Positions 12,131 to 15,519 of a stretch of 15,519 nucleotides of DNA are shown in pieces; the first letter of the stretch is position 1, and each line of letters opens with the position of its first letter. The translations under genes were made by a program, and so were the position numbers. This DNA is from Phycisphaerae bacterium (GTDB lineage: Bacteria > Planctomycetota > Phycisphaerae > UBA1845 > Fen-1342): the NCBI GenBank assembly GCA_022842805.1, contig JALHOX010000018.1, positions 1 through 15,519 on the forward strand, in the 5' to 3' direction. Below the pieces are notes generated by a model. The model did not search any database and was not told where the DNA came from. It saw nothing but the letters and a program-made list of their open reading frames with translations.

Positions 12131-12351
12131 TTCGTTGCTTCGAACGCGGCGCCTGCGCCCGTCAGAGCCGCCCCCGTCTGGAAGTGCTCTTTGCTTCACC
12201 CGGCCGCGTCCGCAGTCTTAATTCGCCCGCTGGGCATACGAACTTTGCCACGGGCCGCGGCCGGTGGACCGCTGCCCACCCAAAAACGTATCTACGACTG
12301 GGCCCCCGATTGCGTCGCCACCACCTCAATCGCGTAAGGTCAATCGACAGG
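11967..12351. other. Divergent intergenic region, no firm gene
   Basis: This region separates the lipoprotein gene (-) from the membrane protein cluster (+). It contains the low-confidence short frame and the half-repeat already listed. On the plus strand TAAGGT (12335-12340) could be a -10 box for the downstream cluster, with a TTG 11 nt later. Confidence 0.4.
12162..12206. repeat. Half copy of the intergenic element at 11428
   Basis: TCAGAGCCGCCCCC is identical to 11428-11441, and the next 30 bases stay similar (CTTTGCTTCACCCGGCCG versus CTTTCGTTCACCGGCCG). The right palindromic half is not seen here. Confidence 0.5.
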
Positions 12352-13179
12352 TTGTCGACCCAATCAAACTCCGGACCCAATCGGACCCATCGCTTGCCTG
12401 CCCTAACTCCGACAACACTCGCCCGCCGTCGCCCCATCGACTGGACCAGCCTGCTCCTCACCGAGCCGACCCCCGCCCCGGCTTGGCTGAAACTCGCGGT
12501 CTACTTCGTCGAGTTGGTCGCGTGGCACATGCTGCTGCCCAGGCTCATGATCACGCTGAATGGGCTCGTGGAGGCGACGCGCCAGATCGTCTGGCTCTGG
12601 CTGGTCGATGGCTATGGCGCATCGTTCACGGCGCCGGTGGGTTTCATCGCCTTATGGAATGGCCTCGAACTTCGCGGGGTCGCGCTGGGGCTCCCGGCCG
12701 CAGAAATCGCCGCCGCCATTGTCGTCCACCTCCTGCTACGCCGGTCATTTCACCAAATGGAACTCGCCGAAGTCGCGCGGCATACGCTTCGTACGGTGAT
12801 CCTGCTTACCGTGCCGGCGCTTCTGGTGCTTTCCATCCCCGAATACTTCGTCCTACCCCGGCACGCGAATTGGATCATCCCCGCCGCGCTCGCCGCCATG
12901 CTCGGTGCCGTCGTCATTCTGCCGACGCGCCTGACCGGCCGCGACGCGAAGTGGTCACTCCGGCGGGTCCGCTGGCGTCCCTCCTGCCCCGAATGCGGCC
13001 AGTCGATTCGCCGGGCCGCGTCGCCGCGCTGCACCGAGTGCGGGGCGATCTTCGTCGGCGACGCCCGCCGCAATCGGCGGTGGGCCGTGCAACGCGTCGC
13101 GCTCGATCGCGGTCGATCGCCGTGGAGCGTTTCCGCGCGCGATTCGAACGATCATTCATGCGTTGCTGATGCCCTGTGA
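12352..13179 (+). CDS. Multi-pass membrane protein with C-terminal zinc ribbon
   Basis: The coding frame is clear but the start is not. TTG at 12352 follows a possible -10 box (TAAGGT 12335-12340); TTG at 12394 is also possible, and no ATG before the first membrane segment looks better. From 12352 the protein has 275 aa with about four hydrophobic segments (46-68, 115-131, 146-163, 174-191). A cytoplasmic-type zinc ribbon follows, Cys212-x2-Cys215 and Cys227-x2-Cys230 (CPECGQSIRRAASPRCTECG), then an Arg-rich tail. The ribbon matches that of the protein at 2570-3274 in spacing and in the AAS-x-RC core, although the membrane parts differ. Its end overlaps the next gene by 11 nt, which suggests co-translation. 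First gene of a three-gene cluster of unknown function. Confidence 0.75.
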   Translation: MSTQSNSGPNRTHRLPALTPTTLARRRPIDWTSLLLTEPTPAPAWLKLAVYFVELVAWHMLLPRLMITLNGLVEATRQIVWLWLVDGYGASFTAPVGFIALWNGLELRGVALGLPAAEIAAAIVVHLLLRRSFHQMELAEVARHTLRTVILLTVPALLVLSIPEYFVLPRHANWIIPAALAAMLGAVVILPTRLTGRDAKWSLRRVRWRPSCPECGQSIRRAASPRCTECGAIFVGDARRNRRWAVQRVALDRGRSPWSVSARDSNDHSCVADAL

Positions 13180-13807
13180 TTTCGGCGATCGGCTGGCAGT
13201 CCCCGATCGCTTTTCGCGAGCCGCCGTTTTCGGCGCTGCATGTGTTCTGTTGACGCTGATGCTGGCAAATCCGATTCCGGCGATCGTGACGATCGCGTGG
13301 TTTATCTTCGAGTTCCTCGCATTTACGCCGCCCGAGCCGATCAGCTATCGCGGCATGATCCTCAATTCATTGACGCTCACCGGCATGATCTGGATGGTGA
13401 TCATCCTCAGCCTGCCCGTGGTCTGCGCTCTATTCATCGCCCTATGGCCTTTCCCAAGCAACCACGCCCGCGCTGTCGCGCTAAAGTGGTCGTGTTACTC
13501 AATGGTGATCCTGCCGCTGCTGTTATCTCTCGGCTGGTGCGCCCTAATCTACATTGAGACGCGGCTGACCATGGGAGCGGGGGGCGTCCCTGCGTTTCAC
13601 CAATGGCTACAGCAGAATCGCACTCTCGTGCCCACCATCTTCGCCGCGGCCTACGCGCTCTTTTGGGGTATGGGCATGCAGCGAAATCGCTATCTTCACC
13701 AGCGCGGTCGATCACTCGGTCAGGCGTTCTCGATCGCATTTCTCCTCACCTGGTGGTTCGTATGCACATGGCTGATCCCGATTGGCTACTTCTGGAGCGC
13801 GGCATGA
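13169..13807 (+). CDS. Multi-pass membrane protein, unknown function (212 aa)
   Basis: Very hydrophobic, with about six membrane segments (19-33, 36-52, 72-93, 108-130, 153-169, 186-206). The ATG at 13169 lies inside the end of the preceding gene; a TTG two codons earlier is an alternative. Short loops carry mainly Arg/Lys or Pro. Trp-rich stretches (ALKWSCYSMVILP, LTWWFVCTWLIPIGYFW) lie in the membrane parts. No transporter or enzyme signature is visible. The stop TGA overlaps the ATG of the next gene (ATGA at 13804-13807). The overlaps on both sides indicate that the three proteins are made together, perhaps as a complex; that is inference. Confidence 0.78.
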   Translation: MPCDFGDRLAVPDRFSRAAVFGAACVLLTLMLANPIPAIVTIAWFIFEFLAFTPPEPISYRGMILNSLTLTGMIWMVIILSLPVVCALFIALWPFPSNHARAVALKWSCYSMVILPLLLSLGWCALIYIETRLTMGAGGVPAFHQWLQQNRTLVPTIFAAAYALFWGMGMQRNRYLHQRGRSLGQAFSIAFLLTWWFVCTWLIPIGYFWSAA

Positions 13808-14715
13808 GCCTCGAACATCGCGCTCAACGCGCTCCCGCGCCGCGATGGCCGGGTTGGCGAATGGCTGCTCTGGCTTTTCTGATCGCCGCCATCGGCGGCT
13901 GGCGATTCGCTCGCCAATGGCTGGCTCGCGCGGCGATGCACATACCATACTATGAAGCCCAGCCTATACTGTTTGCAGGGACGATCGGCGAGCGTTTTCC
14001 AGACCGTTCGCAGTCCTTCCCGGCATGGTCGTTATCCTTCGTTGACACTGGCGATTGGTTCAGGCCAATCTGCGGGGTTTACAACATGAAGCCCGAAATG
14101 CCGATTCACAGCCCCGGCGACGCGGGACTTCGGTACTTTATTCTGAATCCGAATCTCGACGATTGCGGCGGCTTTCTCAGTCGCAACTATTACATCGAGT
14201 CGCGTGTGTGCGAGGACTGGGACAGTGATGGATACTACGAGTTGCCGTTGATCGTCTCCCGCGACATTAACGCGGGTTCGCCCGCCTCGTGGTTTCCTCA
14301 TGTATGCGCCGTACGAATCAGACCAACCGTAACCGAGATCGTCGCGATCGTGGAAGAGTTGCCGTGCACTCCGCCCCATGCCAATCGATGGGTGGTGCAA
14401 GTACAACCTCCGCGCGCCATCGGCGGAGGAATGCACCGGCTCTTTTTGGAACGATATGATCGCACGCCCTGGGCGGGCATGGCCCCGCCCGGCACGGCGG
14501 CCCCCCCGCCGCCCGCAGTCGGCGTCCGACTCGGCGGCCTCAAATGGACCCGCCCAGGCGGCACGCTCCGCGCCGTCGGCGAATGGGCCCCCGAGCTGCG
14601 CGCCTACACCCCGCCCATCGATCAGCCCTGGATTCTTCCGCCCGAGACGAAGCTGCAAGACATGATCGAAAAAATCATCGCCGAAGAGCAGCCGCAAACG
14701 CCCGATCCGGACTAA
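13804..14715 (+). CDS. Membrane-anchored extracytoplasmic protein (303 aa)
   Basis: The ATG at 13804 overlaps the previous stop (ATGA). The N-terminus has a positively charged stretch (RAQRAPAPRWPGWR) and one membrane helix (20-36), consistent with a signal anchor and an outside C-terminal domain. The segment CEDWDSDGYYELPLIVS (136-152) has the D-x-D-x-D-G spacing of calcium-binding loops like those in FG-GAP/VCBS repeats and integrin-like proteins. Cys90, Cys121 and Cys136, with a later Cys, could form disulfides. The C-terminal part (about 220-303) is Pro-rich with a helical end (KLQDMIEKIIAEEQPQTPDPD). No family is recognised. Last gene of the cluster, and the only one with a large soluble domain, so it may be the functional outer part of the unit. 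Confidence 0.78.
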   Translation: MSLEHRAQRAPAPRWPGWRMAALAFLIAAIGGWRFARQWLARAAMHIPYYEAQPILFAGTIGERFPDRSQSFPAWSLSFVDTGDWFRPICGVYNMKPEMPIHSPGDAGLRYFILNPNLDDCGGFLSRNYYIESRVCEDWDSDGYYELPLIVSRDINAGSPASWFPHVCAVRIRPTVTEIVAIVEELPCTPPHANRWVVQVQPPRAIGGGMHRLFLERYDRTPWAGMAPPGTAAPPPPAVGVRLGGLKWTRPGGTLRAVGEWAPELRAYTPPIDQPWILPPETKLQDMIEKIIAEEQPQTPDPD

Positions 14716-14744
14716 AGTTCGCAGCAACGCGGCGCTGATCAATA

Positions 14745-14753
14745 TGCTAAAAT
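14745..14753 (+). promoter_or_regulatory. Extended -10 of the VOC gene, probably leaderless
   Basis: TGCTAAAAT combines the TGn extension with the -10 hexamer TAAAAT (14748-14753), exactly 6 nt before the ATG at 14760. No Shine-Dalgarno is seen between. Confidence 0.6.
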
Positions 14754-14759
14754 TCGTGA

Positions 14760-15161
14760 ATGCAGCCGGTCGAATCGCTCCCCCTCAACACCACGCTCTC
14801 CGCCGTCCGCGAAGTGCGGATCGAGGCGGCCATGGAGCAGACCCGCGCCGTCCGCCACTTCTACGACACCGTCTTCGACCTCCGCCCGCGCCGCCCCAAC
14901 AGCGCCCCGGGCTTCGTCGGCGGCTGGATCGTCGACTCCAAGCCGCGCCTTTGCTTCATGTGGCGACACGACCCGGTCGTCTTCGCCCAGCGGCCGCGCG
15001 TGCGCCTGTTGGTCGACTCGATGGGCGAGCTCATCGCCCGCCTGACTCGGCTCGAACACCCCTTCACCCTTCGCCACGAAATCCAGCTCGGCGCCCGCGT
15101 GCTCTACCTCAACGACCCCGTCGGCCACCTGATCGAAGTCCGCCAGTTCACCGCAATCTAG
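14760..15161 (+). CDS. VOC-superfamily (glyoxalase/bleomycin resistance-like) protein
   Basis: A 133-aa single-domain protein with the VOC layout: strand SAVREVRIEA (14-23), helix EQTRAVRHFYDTVFDL (26-41), strand GFVGGWIVD, RLCFMWRHD, VRLLVDSMGELIARL (81-95), and the terminal LNDPVGHLIEVRQF (117-130). Glu126 occupies the usual C-terminal metal-ligand site. The usual first-strand ligand His is not present; Glu22 (RIEA) may take its place. VOC proteins include dioxygenases, epimerases, glyoxalase I and drug-binding proteins; the substrate is not predictable here. The ATG at 14760 is chosen because the -10 box ends 6 nt before it. It stands alone, following the membrane cluster by 44 nt but with its own promoter. 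Confidence 0.82.
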   Translation: MQPVESLPLNTTLSAVREVRIEAAMEQTRAVRHFYDTVFDLRPRRPNSAPGFVGGWIVDSKPRLCFMWRHDPVVFAQRPRVRLLVDSMGELIARLTRLEHPFTLRHEIQLGARVLYLNDPVGHLIEVRQFTAI

Positions 15162-15175
15162 CGATTTCGAAATGA

Positions 15176-15198
15176 GCCGCAGGCTTCAGCCTGCGCGG
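15176..15198. repeat. Dispersed palindrome, copy 2
   Basis: Arms CGCAGGCT (15178-15185) and AGCCTGCG (15188-15195) around TC, flanked by GC and CGG exactly as at 2361-2383. One base pair differs (A-T here, G-C there), preserving the stem. It lies in the 78-bp gap between the convergent VOC and gamma-glutamyltransferase genes and may act as a terminator. Confidence 0.75.
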
Positions 15199-15239
15199 TC
15201 GCGATCCTTCCAGGCCGCATCACCGTCGCGGACTCCGCC

Positions 15240-15519
15240 TCAATACCCGCTCGCCTGCCCATCCTTGCGCGACTCGCTCGCCGCGATGTACACATCCCGC
15301 GCGCTGTCATACAAAATCGCCTGATACCCGCCAAAAACCCCCGGCTTCGACACAATCTTGTGCCCGCGCCGCGCGAGCTCCTCCTGCACGGCCCGCGACA
15401 CGCCGCTCTCCAGCGAAACCGTGCCGCCGTCGCGCATCGTCTCGCCGGTCGGCTCGCTCGAGCCGGTGTGATACCAGCGCGGCGCGTCGCCCGCCTCCTG
15501 CAAATTCATGCCAAAGTCG
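15240..15519 (-). CDS. ggt: Gamma-glutamyltransferase, C-terminal end (truncated by window edge)
   Basis: The last 92 complete codons of a gamma-glutamyltranspeptidase, running off the right edge. The stretch DFGMNLQEAGDAPRWYH matches the family's late N-x-QEA-x-x-APRFHH region. The segments LARRGHKI, GVFGGYQAILYD and IAASESRKDGQASGY are the usual ending (GA.QAI, G.SDPR.DG.A.GY). GGT is made as a proenzyme that self-cleaves into two subunits; this is the end of the small subunit. It cleaves the gamma-glutamyl bond of glutathione and related compounds, usually in the periplasm. The catalytic Thr and signal peptide lie outside the window. Confidence 0.9.
   Translation of the reverse strand, partial: DFGMNLQEAGDAPRWYHTGSSEPTGETMRDGGTVSLESGVSRAVQEELARRGHKIVSKPGVFGGYQAILYDSARDVYIAASESRKDGQASGY

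Noticed and set aside
13130..13160. tRNA-like GATTCGAAC segment
   Set aside because: It lacks acceptor, D and anticodon stems around it and lies inside the coding frame ending at 13179.
14744..15175. Alternative 143-codon frame over the VOC gene
   Set aside because: It is a shifted, Arg/Pro-rich frame; the frame from 14760 shows VOC homology and a well-placed -10 box.

Overview
This is a GC-rich bacterial chromosomal segment, most likely from a planctomycete (Phycisphaerae-like). The main clue is a pair of membrane proteins ending in the C-x2-CG-(Y/Q)-(D/S)-IR-(G/R)-AAS-x-RC-x-ECG zinc ribbon that I associate with this phylum. Supporting clues are an 81-aa antitoxin plus PIN-domain pair of a type common there, dispersed GC-rich palindromes in intergenic gaps, and genes whose -10 box sits 6-7 nt before the start codon. 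The taxonomic call is inference; no rRNA marker is present.

Layout. 1-419 (-): antitoxin followed by an overlapping PIN toxin cut by the left edge. 786-1079 (+): small coiled-coil protein. 1144-1176: bidirectional terminator. 1205-2193 (-): rpsL-rpsG operon with a clear promoter at 2265-2292. 2444-2459: a perfect 16-bp parS site, next to a second inverted repeat. 2570-3274 (+): membrane protein with zinc ribbon. 3589-4698 (+): lpxD (lipid A). 4726-5949 (-): enolase-superfamily enzyme. 6219-7724 (+): asnS with an extra coiled-coil insertion. 7847-9472, 9469-10521, 10518-11381 (-): a translationally coupled operon read as membrane repeat protein, RluA-type pseudouridine synthase, then DacB-type PBP. 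Upstream on the same strand lies a lipoprotein (11517-11966). 12352-14715 (+): three overlapping genes for membrane or membrane-anchored proteins of unknown function. 14760-15161 (+): VOC-fold protein. 15240-15519 (-): C-terminal end of a gamma-glutamyltransferase.

Themes. Housekeeping functions are translation (S12, S7, AsnRS, rRNA/tRNA pseudouridylation) and envelope construction (LpxD, DacB-type PBP, lipoprotein, several membrane proteins). The most notable observations are the exact parS site, which suggests an origin-proximal location; an arginine at S12 position 88, where Lys-to-Arg is a classic streptomycin-resistance change; the 75-residue insertion in AsnRS; three genes that look leaderless; and a family of short palindromes, two copies of which differ by a compensatory base-pair change. 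I found no mobile element, CRISPR array or RNA gene.
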